Below, piece by piece: positions 1-7,953 of a stretch of DNA of 64,000 nt. Position 1 is the stretch's first letter, and each line of letters begins with the position of its first letter. The stretch is taken from NCBI RefSeq assembly GCF_900188245.1, contig NZ_FZOK01000003.1, positions 186,001-250,000 on the forward strand. Direction: 5' to 3'. The notes below the pieces were generated by a model. It was not told the DNA's origin, ran no database searches, and saw only the letters and a list, made by a program, of their open reading frames with translations. The translations under genes and the position numbers were made by a program. Source of the stretch: Belliella buryatensis. GTDB lineage: Bacteria > Bacteroidota > Bacteroidia > Cytophagales > Cyclobacteriaceae.

Positions 1-1
1 A

Positions 2-970
2 GGACCTTATGATAAATATTCCATCATGTGGGGTTATAAGCCAATTTTAGACGCGAAAACTCCAGAAGACGAGCAGCCGATTCTAGATCAGTGGATTTTG
101 GAAAAAGCAGGTGATCCTATCTATAGATTTGGTCGTCAAGGCAATAGCTATGACCCAAGTACACAAAGTGAAGACTTGGGTGATGATGCTATGAAAGCTT
201 CTGACTATGGAATCAAAAACTTGAAGGTAATCCTTCCAAACTTGATGGAATGGACTGCAGAAGATGACAAGCCTTTCAAAGATTATTCAGATTTAGAAGA
301 AATGTATGGTCAGGTAATTGGTCAGTACAACAGATACATGGGTCATGTAAGAACCAATGTAGGTGGCGTATATGAATTATATAAATCTACAGGTCAAGGT
401 GAAGCGGTCTATGTACATACTGACAAAGCTACTCAAAAAAGAGCCGTTCAATTCCTCAATAAGGAGCTTTTCTCAACCCCTACTTGGTTGATGGATCAGG
501 ATATCATTTCAAGAATTGGTGATTTTGGGGCGCTAGAAAGAGTAAGAGGCGTTCAAGTAGGTGCATTGAATGGTATCCTCGAATGGGGCAGATTGGGTAG
601 AGTAATAGAAAATGAAGCCCTCAATGGCAAAGACGCCTACAGCATGACAGAGTTATTTGATGACTTAAGAGCTGGTATCTGGTCGGAATTGGCAAGTGGA
701 AGAACGATCGATGTTCATCGCAGAAGCCTTCAAAGAGCTCATATCGAAAGATTAGAGTATTTGATGACCAATGACGAGCCTGCCGCCGCTAGAAGATTTG
801 GCGCGGTGATCAATGCTTCTCAGTCAGACATCAGACCAATGGTAAGGGGTGAATTGAAAACACTTCAAAGACAAATCACTGCTGCTATTGGCAGGACTTC
901 TGACAGAGCATCTAAACTCCATTTGGAAGATGCACTAGAAAGAGTAAAAGCTGTTTTAGATCCTAAATAG
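2..970 (+). CDS. Zinc-dependent metalloprotease (DUF5117/DUF4953 family), C-terminal part only
   Basis: The frame is open from the window edge (base 2) to the stop at 970, so the N-terminal part lies outside. The visible residues begin GPYDKYSIMWGYKP and continue through a helical region. They resemble the C-terminal part of the large secreted metalloproteases of Bacteroidota that carry DUF5117/DUF4953/DUF5118. The HExxH zinc site of this family would be upstream of the window, so catalysis cannot be confirmed here. The first ATG in the window (base 26) is an internal methionine, not a start. A terminator hairpin follows 27 bases after the stop. The family assignment is by recognition of the sequence style and is fairly confident. 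Confidence 0.75.
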   Translation, partial: GPYDKYSIMWGYKPILDAKTPEDEQPILDQWILEKAGDPIYRFGRQGNSYDPSTQSEDLGDDAMKASDYGIKNLKVILPNLMEWTAEDDKPFKDYSDLEEMYGQVIGQYNRYMGHVRTNVGGVYELYKSTGQGEAVYVHTDKATQKRAVQFLNKELFSTPTWLMDQDIISRIGDFGALERVRGVQVGALNGILEWGRLGRVIENEALNGKDAYSMTELFDDLRAGIWSELASGRTIDVHRRSLQRAHIERLEYLMTNDEPAAARRFGAVINASQSDIRPMVRGELKTLQRQITAAIGRTSDRASKLHLEDALERVKAVLDPK

Positions 971-996
971 GATTTCATTTCGAATGAATGAATACA

Positions 997-1030
997 AAAC
1001 TGCCTCCAAATTGGGGGCAGTTTCATTTTT
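997..1030 (+). terminator. Rho-independent terminator after the metalloprotease gene
   Basis: An AAACTGCC arm pairs with GGCAGTTT around a short loop, with an extra run of C/G pairing inside, and is followed by a T-rich tail (TTTCATTTTTT). It lies just after the stop at 970. Confidence 0.75.
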
Positions 1031-1131
1031 TATAAGCAAATAGTATCTGCAAATCAATCAAGTCCTTATTCATACAAGAGAACAAAAAATAATCTTTATT
1101 TTTACGAGAGATTGGAATAAATAAGCAAATC

Positions 1132-1554
1132 ATGGCATTGACTCCTTTAAAAATACTTCAAGATCATAAACTTAGAATCACCAATTGCAGGCAAGAGGTG
1201 CTAAGAACATTTTTATCCAAAGACTCAGCGCTTTCACATGCCGACTTAGAAGATGTGCTTAAAGATGACTTTGACCGTGTAACACTTTACAGAACCTTGA
1301 AAACTTTTTTAGAAAAAGACCTGATTCATAAAGTTCTTGACGATAGTGGAGCTACCAAATATGCACTCTGTTCGCATGATCACGATGGAGACCACCATCA
1401 TCATGACCATGAACATGTACATTTCAAATGTGAAAAATGTGGAAAAACCATGTGCTTAGAAGAAGCAATACTCCCAAAAATCGATTTGCCTGATGGCTTT
1501 GTCAATAAAGAAGTGAGTTTATTGGTGCAAGGTATCTGTGATAAGTGTAGTTAA
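1132..1554 (+). CDS. Fur-family metal-responsive repressor with histidine-rich insert (Zur-like)
   Basis: This 140-residue protein has the Fur layout: an N-terminal winged helix (residues 10-80, with the DRVTLYRTLKTF recognition-helix region near 49-60) and a C-terminal dimerisation domain. Structural zinc cysteines are at C100/C103 and C136/C139. Between the domains lies an unusually dense histidine/aspartate run (residues 82-97), consistent with extra metal binding and a zinc-sensing (Zur-like) role, although the metal cannot be settled from sequence. ATG at 1132 is the natural start; no clear Shine-Dalgarno is present. It converges with the small membrane-protein gene on the other strand, overlapping it by four bases. 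A peroxide or iron sensor (PerR/Fur) is the alternative. Confidence 0.85.
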   Translation: MALTPLKILQDHKLRITNCRQEVLRTFLSKDSALSHADLEDVLKDDFDRVTLYRTLKTFLEKDLIHKVLDDSGATKYALCSHDHDGDHHHHDHEHVHFKCEKCGKTMCLEEAILPKIDLPDGFVNKEVSLLVQGICDKCS

Positions 1555-1784
1555 AAATTAACTGGTGTTTTTTCTTTTTTTCTTTTATCTACATCAGAAG
1601 GCCAAACTACACCTGGAGGAAGGTCAATTTTGGGTGGTGTATAATCTTCTATCCCGCCATCACCATCATCTCCACTATTATTTCTTCCACTGTCGAGTCG
1701 GGCTTTGGTTAGGGTAGCTACAAAGTAAATCAACACCACATAAGTGAGACCAAGGAGAACCAAATCAACTAGTAGACTACTCAT
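1551..1784 (-). CDS. Small single-pass membrane protein, unknown function
   Basis: The 77-residue product has one hydrophobic segment (about residues 5-25), a short basic stretch, an Asp/Gly/Asn linker and a proline-rich tail with PPKIDLPPGVVWP, ending in a lysine-rich patch. The organisation suggests an N-terminal membrane anchor with a flexible cytoplasmic tail. It has a proper ATG and converges tail-to-tail with the Fur gene. I do not recognise a family. The non-random amino-acid make-up and lack of a better ORF on the other strand favour a real gene, but it could be spurious. Confidence 0.5.
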   Translation of the reverse strand: MSSLLVDLVLLGLTYVVLIYFVATLTKARLDSGRNNSGDDGDGGIEDYTPPKIDLPPGVVWPSDVDKRKKEKTPVNF

Positions 1785-1953
1785 AATCAGAAAAACTTTT
1801 TCTCAAGTTAATATTTATAGTTTTATATATCAATTAATTAACACGCACAATCTCATAATGATTAGAGAAAAGCTAAAAAATTTCAAAGGTTTTTTGATTG
1901 GCTTGGTAAATAAGCGATATCATCGGATATTTGCGGACTGAAAATTTATCACA

Positions 1954-2430
1954 ATGATCGTAAAAACAAAAAAATACAAACTCGAAGCAGGTACCTACAT
2001 CAAGATGGGATTAGTGAATGTCCTTAAGCAACAGTGGTGGGTGATCCTGATCGCAGTAGCAATTGCATGTGGTTATTTCTGGATTGCCTCTTGGTGGTGG
2101 ATCAGCATGGCCATATTAGCTTATATTTTATATGTTTTGTTTTGGGTGATACAGTTTACGGGTGTCACTCAGATGGAGCAAAACAAGGTGATGTTTGAAA
2201 AAATGGCCTACGAAATCGACAGCAGACAAATTCTGATGAAAATCAATACAAAGCAAGGCATGCCAGTCAACTGGAACATGATCAAAAGTGTACAGCTGAC
2301 CAAAGATGCTTTTGTATTAGTCATGTCCAAAGCTCAGTTTATCCATCTTCCTTTCAAGATTTTCAATTCTGATAATGACAAGAAGTTCGTCGAAACCATC
2401 TTGAAAAGAAAAGGGTATATTGGTGAATAA
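1954..2430 (+). CDS. YcxB-like membrane protein
   Basis: The 158-residue protein has a short polar N-terminus, two closely spaced tryptophan-rich transmembrane segments (about residues 28-68) and a C-terminal soluble domain of about 85 residues. The soluble part reads like a YcxB-type domain (VTQMEQNKVMFEKMAYEID, then W-x-M-I-K-SVQ and FVLVMSKAQFIHLPFKIF), which is PH-like in general style. Function in this family is unknown. An ATATTTG box (1926-1933 including the preceding G/A) about 20 bases before the ATG is a plausible -7 element. The gene ends ahead of a bidirectional terminator. Confidence 0.65.
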   Translation: MIVKTKKYKLEAGTYIKMGLVNVLKQQWWVILIAVAIACGYFWIASWWWISMAILAYILYVLFWVIQFTGVTQMEQNKVMFEKMAYEIDSRQILMKINTKQGMPVNWNMIKSVQLTKDAFVLVMSKAQFIHLPFKIFNSDNDKKFVETILKRKGYIGE

Positions 2431-2600
2431 TATCCTATTCATCTTCAAGATGTAAAAAGAGGTTATAAACCTTAAATAGATACTTATTGATATTAGATAT
2501 TACTTTCTGATAGAGATGTATTTTTAAGCTACACTTTCAGATTATCATTTAATGAAATATGATAGTTTAAAGTCAAAACCCTTACACTTGAGATCTAAAA

Positions 2601-2633
2601 AAAGCCTTGCAGACAGCATCTGCAAGGCTTTTT
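2601..2633. terminator. Bidirectional terminator between YcxB-like and fasciclin genes
   Basis: A 13-base arm (AAAGCCTTGCAGA) pairs perfectly with TCTGCAAGGCTTT around a five-base loop. A-runs lie on the left and T-runs on the right, so it can end transcription of both converging genes. Confidence 0.85.
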
Positions 2634-2679
2634 GACATTTAACCCACACTTTTAGATGAGAGAAAATTTACTCTCGATC

Positions 2680-3180
2680 TTACATTGGAGGAAGGATCAC
2701 AGAGTCAATTACGTGTACTACACCATTAGAAGCTTCAATATCAGCTGTTGTTACGGTAGCACCATTGACCATTGCCTTCCCATCTTTTAAAGAAATCTTA
2801 ATGTCTTTTCCTTGAGCCGTGGTAGCAGTCATTCCATCAGAAAGATCTTTGGAATATACTTTGCCTGGTACAACATGGTAGGTAAGGATTTGAACCAATT
2901 GATCTTTATTCTCAGGCTTCAATAGATTCTCTACAGTGCCCGCAGGCAATTTAGCAAAAGCATCATTGGTTGGAGCGAATACTGTAAAAGGACCATCGCC
3001 TTTCAGTACCCCTACTAAGTCACCAGCTTGTACAGCAGCCACTAGCGTAGACAAAAATTCTGTTTGCGCTGCTAGATCTACAATGTCATTATCTACATTG
3101 TTGTTAGCGTCGTTGTTGAGCGTAAATGCGGTGGTTGTAAAAAAAGCAACCATCAACGCAAAAGACAATAATTTTTTCAT
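2680..3180 (-). CDS. Secreted fasciclin-domain protein
   Basis: The chosen ATG (3180) gives 166 residues beginning [20 protein letters not shown], a typical signal peptide. The upstream in-frame ATG at 3240 would add 20 residues before the signal and is less likely. The rest is a single FAS1 domain: an N-terminal [14 protein letters not shown] segment, then [17 protein letters not shown], the YHVVPG motif and the terminal [14 protein letters not shown] motif. FAS1 proteins act outside the cytoplasm, usually in adhesion or matrix contact; the specific ligand is unknown. It stands alone between the bidirectional terminator and the divergent rlmH. Confidence 0.9.
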   Translation of the reverse strand: MKKLLSFALMVAFFTTTAFTLNNDANNNVDNDIVDLAAQTEFLSTLVAAVQAGDLVGVLKGDGPFTVFAPTNDAFAKLPAGTVENLLKPENKDQLVQILTYHVVPGKVYSKDLSDGMTATTAQGKDIKISLKDGKAMVNGATVTTADIEASNGVVHVIDSVILPPM

Positions 3181-3355
3181 AATAATAATAGTTTTGGTTT
3201 GTGTTGTATAAATCCCAAAACCCATGTGATTGTTTATCAATAATTTGTAATCTTTTTAGAGAGTTCATTGATTTACAATTTGATGCGCTTCAATTCATTT
3301 TTAAAGTCATTCAGGTATTTTTCAAAGATTATTTTACACAAACGGTTAGTCCTTG

Positions 3356-3363
3356 TAACTTTG
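3356..3363 (+). promoter_or_regulatory. -7 box (TAACTTTG) abutting rlmH
   Basis: This is an exact match to the Bacteroidota -7 consensus TAnnTTTG. It ends four bases before the rlmH ATG, so the transcript would start at or next to the start codon. No convincing -33 TTG is visible. Confidence 0.5.
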
Positions 3364-3367
3364 TCAA

Positions 3368-3841
3368 ATGCAAATAAAACTAATCGCTGTAGGAAAAACA
3401 GACAGCCGCGCTATACAAGAGCTGATTGAAGAATATGTAAAGCGATTGGGGTTTTACATCAAGTTCGATTTTGAAATCATCCCTGATCTCAAAAACACTA
3501 AATCACTATCTGAGTCCAACCAAAAGGAGAAAGAGGGTGAACTTATTCTCAAAAAACTTCAAAGTGCTGACGAGCTTATCCTGTTGGATGAAAACGGGAA
3601 ACAATTTAGCTCGGTAGACTTTTCTGAGTATTTGCAGAAGAAAATGAATTCAGGCCTCAAGCAGCTAGTATTCGTAATCGGAGGGCCTTACGGCTTTTCT
3701 GATGCGATTTATCAGCGAGCCAATGGTAAAGTCTCGCTATCCAAAATGACTTTTTCCCATCAAATGGTTCGAGTCTTTTTTATAGAACAAATCTACAGGG
3801 CCTTTACTATACTCAAAAATGAACCCTACCACCATCAATAG
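3368..3841 (+). CDS. rlmH: 23S rRNA (pseudouridine-1915-N3)-methyltransferase RlmH
   Basis: The 157-residue product is the normal length for RlmH, a SPOUT-fold SAM-dependent enzyme that methylates the pseudouridine at position 1915 in helix 69 of 23S rRNA. The SAM-binding knot is visible as FVIGGPYGFSDAIY (about residues 113-126). The C-terminus carries the family signature MTFSHQMVRVFFIEQIYRAF and ends in YHHQ. It starts with MQIKLIAVGKT, as in homologues. The gene is monocistronic, and its -7 box suggests a leaderless message. Confidence 0.96.
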   Translation: MQIKLIAVGKTDSRAIQELIEEYVKRLGFYIKFDFEIIPDLKNTKSLSESNQKEKEGELILKKLQSADELILLDENGKQFSSVDFSEYLQKKMNSGLKQLVFVIGGPYGFSDAIYQRANGKVSLSKMTFSHQMVRVFFIEQIYRAFTILKNEPYHHQ

Positions 3842-3977
3842 TGAATAGCCTTGAAGAAATCCTGATAAACGGTAACTATTTCAGCCTATCGGTAATTTTT
3901 AACATTTTTTCATAAACTCATCCTATTTAACTAAGATAATTTTATTAGTTTACAGGGCAATTTTAAAATTCAAATAT

Positions 3978-6776
3978 ATGAAGTATACTAGAATCATCAT
4001 TTTGATGGCTTTTTGGCTAGGAACAAGTCTAGCCACAATGGCACAAAGCCAAGAAAAAGTCCCATTAGACTCGAGGGTAAGAACAGGAAAACTAGCCAAT
4101 GGACTTACATATTACGTCCAACAAAACCCTAAACCAGAAAAAAAGGTAGAACTGAGATTGGCTGTCAATGCAGGTTCAATTCTAGAAGATGACGATCAAG
4201 CTGGCTTAGCTCACTTTACAGAGCACATGGCTTTCAATGGCACCAAAAACTTTGAAAAAAACGAACTAGTAAGCTACCTACAATCCATTGGCGTTTCTTT
4301 TGGTGGGGATTTGAATGCTTACACCAGCTTCGACGAGACAGTTTATATTTTACCAATTCCATCAGACGATGAAGAAAAGCTAAAAAGTGGATTTTTAGTC
4401 TTGGCCGACTGGGCTGGAGGTGTATTGATGAATGAAGAGGATATTGATGGTGAGCGCGGGATTATCGTAGAGGAGTGGAGAACTGGGCAAGGTTACAACC
4501 AAAGGGTAAGAGACCAATTCCTTCCTATATTGCTTCATGATAGTAAATATGCTGACAGATTACCTATCGGCAAGATGGAAGTAGTCGAAAACTTCGAATA
4601 CGAAACCATCAGAAGATTCTATAGGGATTGGTATAGACCAGATCTGATGGCTGTAGTGGCAGTAGGTGATGAAGACCCAGACAAACTAGAAGCATTGATC
4701 AAGGAGTATTTCTCAGGCTTGGAAAATCCAGCCAACCCAAAACCCCGTGAGCATTTCCCTGTTCCTGAGCATGAAGAGACTTTCGTCACCCTAGTGACAG
4801 ATCCAGAAGCTCCAGGGACTCAGATTCAATTGTACTACAAGCATAAGGCTTTACCAACAAGTACTAAGGAAGATTATAGAAATATCCTCAAAAGAAGGCT
4901 TTACAGCGGTATGCTAAGTCAGAGACTTGATGAAATTAGACAAAAACCTGATGCTCCATTTATATATGCCGGCACTGGCTATGGTAATTTTGTGAGAGAT
5001 ATGGACTATTTCTCTGCATCTGGCGCAGTAGCCCCAGGAAAAGCAGCAGTCGCGATCAAAGCTTTGATCGAAGAGAATGAAAGAGTAGCTCAATTTGGAT
5101 TCACGGAAGGTGAACTAGAAAGAGTCAAAAGATCATTGCTCAACTCAGCCGAAAGAGCAGCCAAAGAAATGGACAAAGCAGAATCAGGTTCTCTGGTAGG
5201 CAAATATGTTTCACATTATCTTGAGGGGAGCTTTGCAGAAGATCAGCAATGGAGATACGAGTTCTATCAAGAAGTCATGCCTCAAATCACTTTGGATGAA
5301 ATCAATGCTTTAGCAAAGGAATTGGTCAGAGATGATAACAGAGTGGTGGTCATATCTGCTCCAGAAAAGGAAAAAGCAAACCTTCCTACAGAACGAGATG
5401 TATTGGCGCTTTTCACAGCAGTAGACAACATGCAGCTGACTCCTTATGAGGAAAAATTACTTGCAGAAGACTTAATCACGGACTTACCTACAGCTGGGAA
5501 AGTCAGCAGCATAAATAAAATATCAGGCGTAGACATTCAAGAAATCACGCTTTCCAATGGTGCAAATGTTTTTGTCAAACAAACTGATTTCAAAAATGAT
5601 GAAATTCTAATCTCTGCCACTGGCAAAGGTGGTACCTCACTCTATTCAGATGAAGACCACCTGACGGCAAGCAATGCAGGCGTAATGATCAATGTCATGG
5701 GTGTAGGGGACTTTTCTCCAACAGATTTGAGAAAAGTACTGTCGGGCAAAACAGTTTCCTTGACTCCAAATATTGGTACTTATTCCCAAAATATCTCTGG
5801 TATCACCTCTCCAAAAGATTTGGAAACGGCTATGCAGTTGATGCATTTGTATTTCACTAAGCCTAGGAAAGATGCTGAATTGTACGAGGTTTATAAATCG
5901 AACCAAAAAACGCAGTTAGCAGGAGCGCAAGCAAATCCAGACTATCAGTTCTCTAGAGCTGTCAATAAAATAGTCTCAGGAGGAAATCCGCGAGCCATGG
6001 GCATAGTAGATCCAGAGGATTATGACAAAATTGACATTGACAGAGGTCTTGAAATCTTTGCTGATAGGTTCTCCAATGCTGCCAATTTTGAGTTCTTTTT
6101 CACTGGTAATATTGACATGGATACTTTTATCCCATTGCTTGAACAGTATATCGGAAGCTTACCAGGTGATGCAGGCGCTAAGGATAGTTTCATTGACTTA
6201 GGAATCAGAACTCCTAGAGGTTTAAAAGAAAGGGTAGAAGTAGGAACAGATGAGAAATCACAAGTGATCATGTTCTTCTCAGGAGAGACTGACTATGATA
6301 GAAAAAAATCTACAGACATTAGTTATTTGGGAGAAATCCTAACAATCAAATTGATCGAAAACTTAAGAGAGGAAATCGGCGGTGTATATGGTGTTGGTGC
6401 TAGTGGGAATATGAGTATACAGCCAGTAGGCAACTTTAGCTTTTCAATTTCATTCCCTTGTAGTCCAGATATGGTGGATAAACTCACGGAGGCCGCTTGG
6501 GCAGAAGTGAAGAAAATTCAAGAAAATGGACCTACTGAGGAAGATCTGAACAAAGTCAAAGAAAAAAGAAGAATCGCTTACGAGGAAAGCCTCAAGAGAA
6601 ACAATTACTGGAATGGACAGATGTCTGCAATAAGAACCTATGACTTGCCTTGGGAAGTCATTCTAGAAGGTAAAGCATCTATCGACTCGGTCACTCCTGA
6701 AAGAATCCAAAACGCAGCAAAAGCTTATTTGGTGCAAGAAAATCTGTTAGAAATTCAGAGGTTCCCCGCGAAATAA
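3978..6776 (+). CDS. M16 family (pitrilysin/insulinase-like) zinc peptidase, exported
   Basis: The 932-residue protein has an N-terminal signal peptide (about residues 1-22) and the arrangement of a full-length M16 enzyme with several M16 domains in one chain. The inverted zinc motif HFTEH is at residues 79-83, with the distal glutamate in GIIVEEW (about 165-166). The second half contains the R/Y-type substrate motif region (LREEIGGVYGVGASGN) seen in the inactive partner domain. Such proteins degrade peptides in the periplasm or cell envelope; the substrate is unknown. It is monocistronic, with a terminator about 40 bases downstream. Confidence 0.92.
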   Translation: MKYTRIIILMAFWLGTSLATMAQSQEKVPLDSRVRTGKLANGLTYYVQQNPKPEKKVELRLAVNAGSILEDDDQAGLAHFTEHMAFNGTKNFEKNELVSYLQSIGVSFGGDLNAYTSFDETVYILPIPSDDEEKLKSGFLVLADWAGGVLMNEEDIDGERGIIVEEWRTGQGYNQRVRDQFLPILLHDSKYADRLPIGKMEVVENFEYETIRRFYRDWYRPDLMAVVAVGDEDPDKLEALIKEYFSGLENPANPKPREHFPVPEHEETFVTLVTDPEAPGTQIQLYYKHKALPTSTKEDYRNILKRRLYSGMLSQRLDEIRQKPDAPFIYAGTGYGNFVRDMDYFSASGAVAPGKAAVAIKALIEENERVAQFGFTEGELERVKRSLLNSAERAAKEMDKAESGSLVGKYVSHYLEGSFAEDQQWRYEFYQEVMPQITLDEINALAKELVRDDNRVVVISAPEKEKANLPTERDVLALFTAVDNMQLTPYEEKLLAEDLITDLPTAGKVSSINKISGVDIQEITLSNGANVFVKQTDFKNDEILISATGKGGTSLYSDEDHLTASNAGVMINVMGVGDFSPTDLRKVLSGKTVSLTPNIGTYSQNISGITSPKDLETAMQLMHLYFTKPRKDAELYEVYKSNQKTQLAGAQANPDYQFSRAVNKIVSGGNPRAMGIVDPEDYDKIDIDRGLEIFADRFSNAANFEFFFTGNIDMDTFIPLLEQYIGSLPGDAGAKDSFIDLGIRTPRGLKERVEVGTDEKSQVIMFFSGETDYDRKKSTDISYLGEILTIKLIENLREEIGGVYGVGASGNMSIQPVGNFSFSISFPCSPDMVDKLTEAAWAEVKKIQENGPTEEDLNKVKEKRRIAYEESLKRNNYWNGQMSAIRTYDLPWEVILEGKASIDSVTPERIQNAAKAYLVQENLLEIQRFPAK

Positions 6777-6813
6777 GTCAGCGTAATTAACATCATAGAA
6801 GGATGAACTCAAA

Positions 6814-6852
6814 AAGCAGCCGAATCGAGTGATTCAGGCTGCTTTTCTTTTT
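6814..6852 (+). terminator. Terminator after M16 peptidase
   Basis: AGCAGCC-GAATC pairs with GATTC-A-GGCTGCT around a GAGT loop, followed by TTTTCTTTTTT. Confidence 0.85.
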
Positions 6853-6970
6853 TAGGTCAATCGCTGTCAATCTAGCTCAACCATTTAGGTTAATGCTTAA
6901 GTTTGAGGCAAGGAAATATGAATGGCTCATCCTATTCAATGAAACTATATTCTCAACAAACGACTGATAT

Positions 6971-7000
6971 AGACCAATATCTAAGTATCCTAATATCAAT
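6971..7000 (+). repeat. Dispersed AGACCAATATC-type intergenic repeat, copy a
   Basis: The stretch begins AGACCAATATCTAAGTATCC and continues to TAATATC. It shares the AGACCAATATC core with the copies at 17073-17096 and, on the minus strand, 32646-32686. Confidence 0.45.
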
Positions 7001-7106
7001 CAATAACTTGTCCGCTGCGGCGGATAGGTCTCATTTAAAAAAAAGGATACTTCATGGTCACAGACATCATTGAAGATTTTGAGATTAAAATGTTTAAGAT
7101 TTGGTC

Positions 7107-7132
7107 AAAAATACCCTGAACATGGTATTTTT
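7107..7132 (+). terminator. Terminator-like hairpin ahead of the LytTR operon
   Basis: AAAAATACC and GGTATTTTT form a nine-base perfect stem around an eight-base loop, followed by T residues. No gene directly precedes it, so it may be an attenuator in the leader of the LytTR gene or the end of an unseen short transcript. Confidence 0.45.
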
Positions 7133-7218
7133 TGCTGTGATAGGAGCATGTATTTTTATCCTATCGAAAATTCACCCCAATTTTCCCAAATCTCACCTAT
7201 CCAAGAAGAAAGTAAACT

Positions 7219-7953
7219 ATGATCAAAGTAATCATCATCGATGACGAGCATATGGCTCAAGAGTCCATTCATATTTTATTGGATAAGTATTTTGAAGGTC
7301 AGTTTGATGTTGTCGCCAAAGCATCATCCGTATTAGGAGGTATCAAGGCTATCAATAAGTACAATCCTGATCTAGTATTTTTAGATATTCAGATGCCCGG
7401 TGAAAACGGTTTTGATTTATTTGAAGCATTTGAAAAAATTGACTTCAGAGTGATTTTCACTACTGCTCACGAAGAATATGCCCGCAAAGCAATCAAGCAT
7501 CAGCCTTTTGACTATCTGCTCAAGCCCATTGATCTACAGGAGTTGAGAGAGACAATCGAGAGATTAAAATCAGAAATCGCCACGAATAAAGATGTCATTA
7601 TAGAAAGGCTAAATCGATTAGAATCTAAGCTCAATGGTAAACGCATGGAGATCTTTAATACCCAAGAAGGAGATTATGTGGTGAATTTTGATGAAATAAT
7701 ATACTGTAAAGGAGAGGGAAATTACACAGAAATCATCAGAACAAATGGAAATAAAATCCTTGTTTCTAAAAATCTCAAAAAAATAGAAGAAATCCTCCCT
7801 CCTGATGAATTTATTAGAGTTCATCAATCTATTTTAGTGAATCGGTCTCAGATTGATCGCTATGACAAAAAATCACTCTTTCTTCACCTCAAAAACGGCG
7901 AAAAGCTCTCTGTTTCCATGAGGAAATTGGCTAATATCTTCAATGGGTTTTAA
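7219..7953 (+). CDS. LytTR-family two-component response regulator
   Basis: The 244-residue protein has a receiver domain (residues 1-118) with the acidic pair D8/D9, phospho-acceptor D56 in VFLDIQMPG, T82 and K102. A LytTR DNA-binding domain follows (about 140-244), with the typical YCKGEGNYTEII and FIRVHQSILVN segments. It should bind promoter DNA when phosphorylated by the cognate kinase, whose gene overlaps its 3' end by 11 bases. The regulator-first order and overlap point to translational coupling. Targets are unknown; the M16 gene upstream is separated by terminators. Confidence 0.93.
   Translation: MIKVIIIDDEHMAQESIHILLDKYFEGQFDVVAKASSVLGGIKAINKYNPDLVFLDIQMPGENGFDLFEAFEKIDFRVIFTTAHEEYARKAIKHQPFDYLLKPIDLQELRETIERLKSEIATNKDVIIERLNRLESKLNGKRMEIFNTQEGDYVVNFDEIIYCKGEGNYTEIIRTNGNKILVSKNLKKIEEILPPDEFIRVHQSILVNRSQIDRYDKKSLFLHLKNGEKLSVSMRKLANIFNGF

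Larger units (their letters stand above)
6777..7218. other. Gene-free spacer between M16 peptidase and LytTR regulator
   Basis: The 442-base spacer holds the M16 terminator, one copy of the AGACCAATATC repeat (6971-7000), a short TCCGC/GCGGA hairpin motif (7011-7024) and a second terminator-like hairpin (7107-7132). I see no credible ORF and no RNA gene in it. Confidence 0.6.

Noticed and set aside
1744-1941. 65-codon plus-strand ORF opposite the small membrane protein
   Set aside because: Composition is not protein-like, the start lies within the minus-strand gene, and it reads into AT-rich spacer. A 27-codon frame inside it (from 1858) also lacks support.
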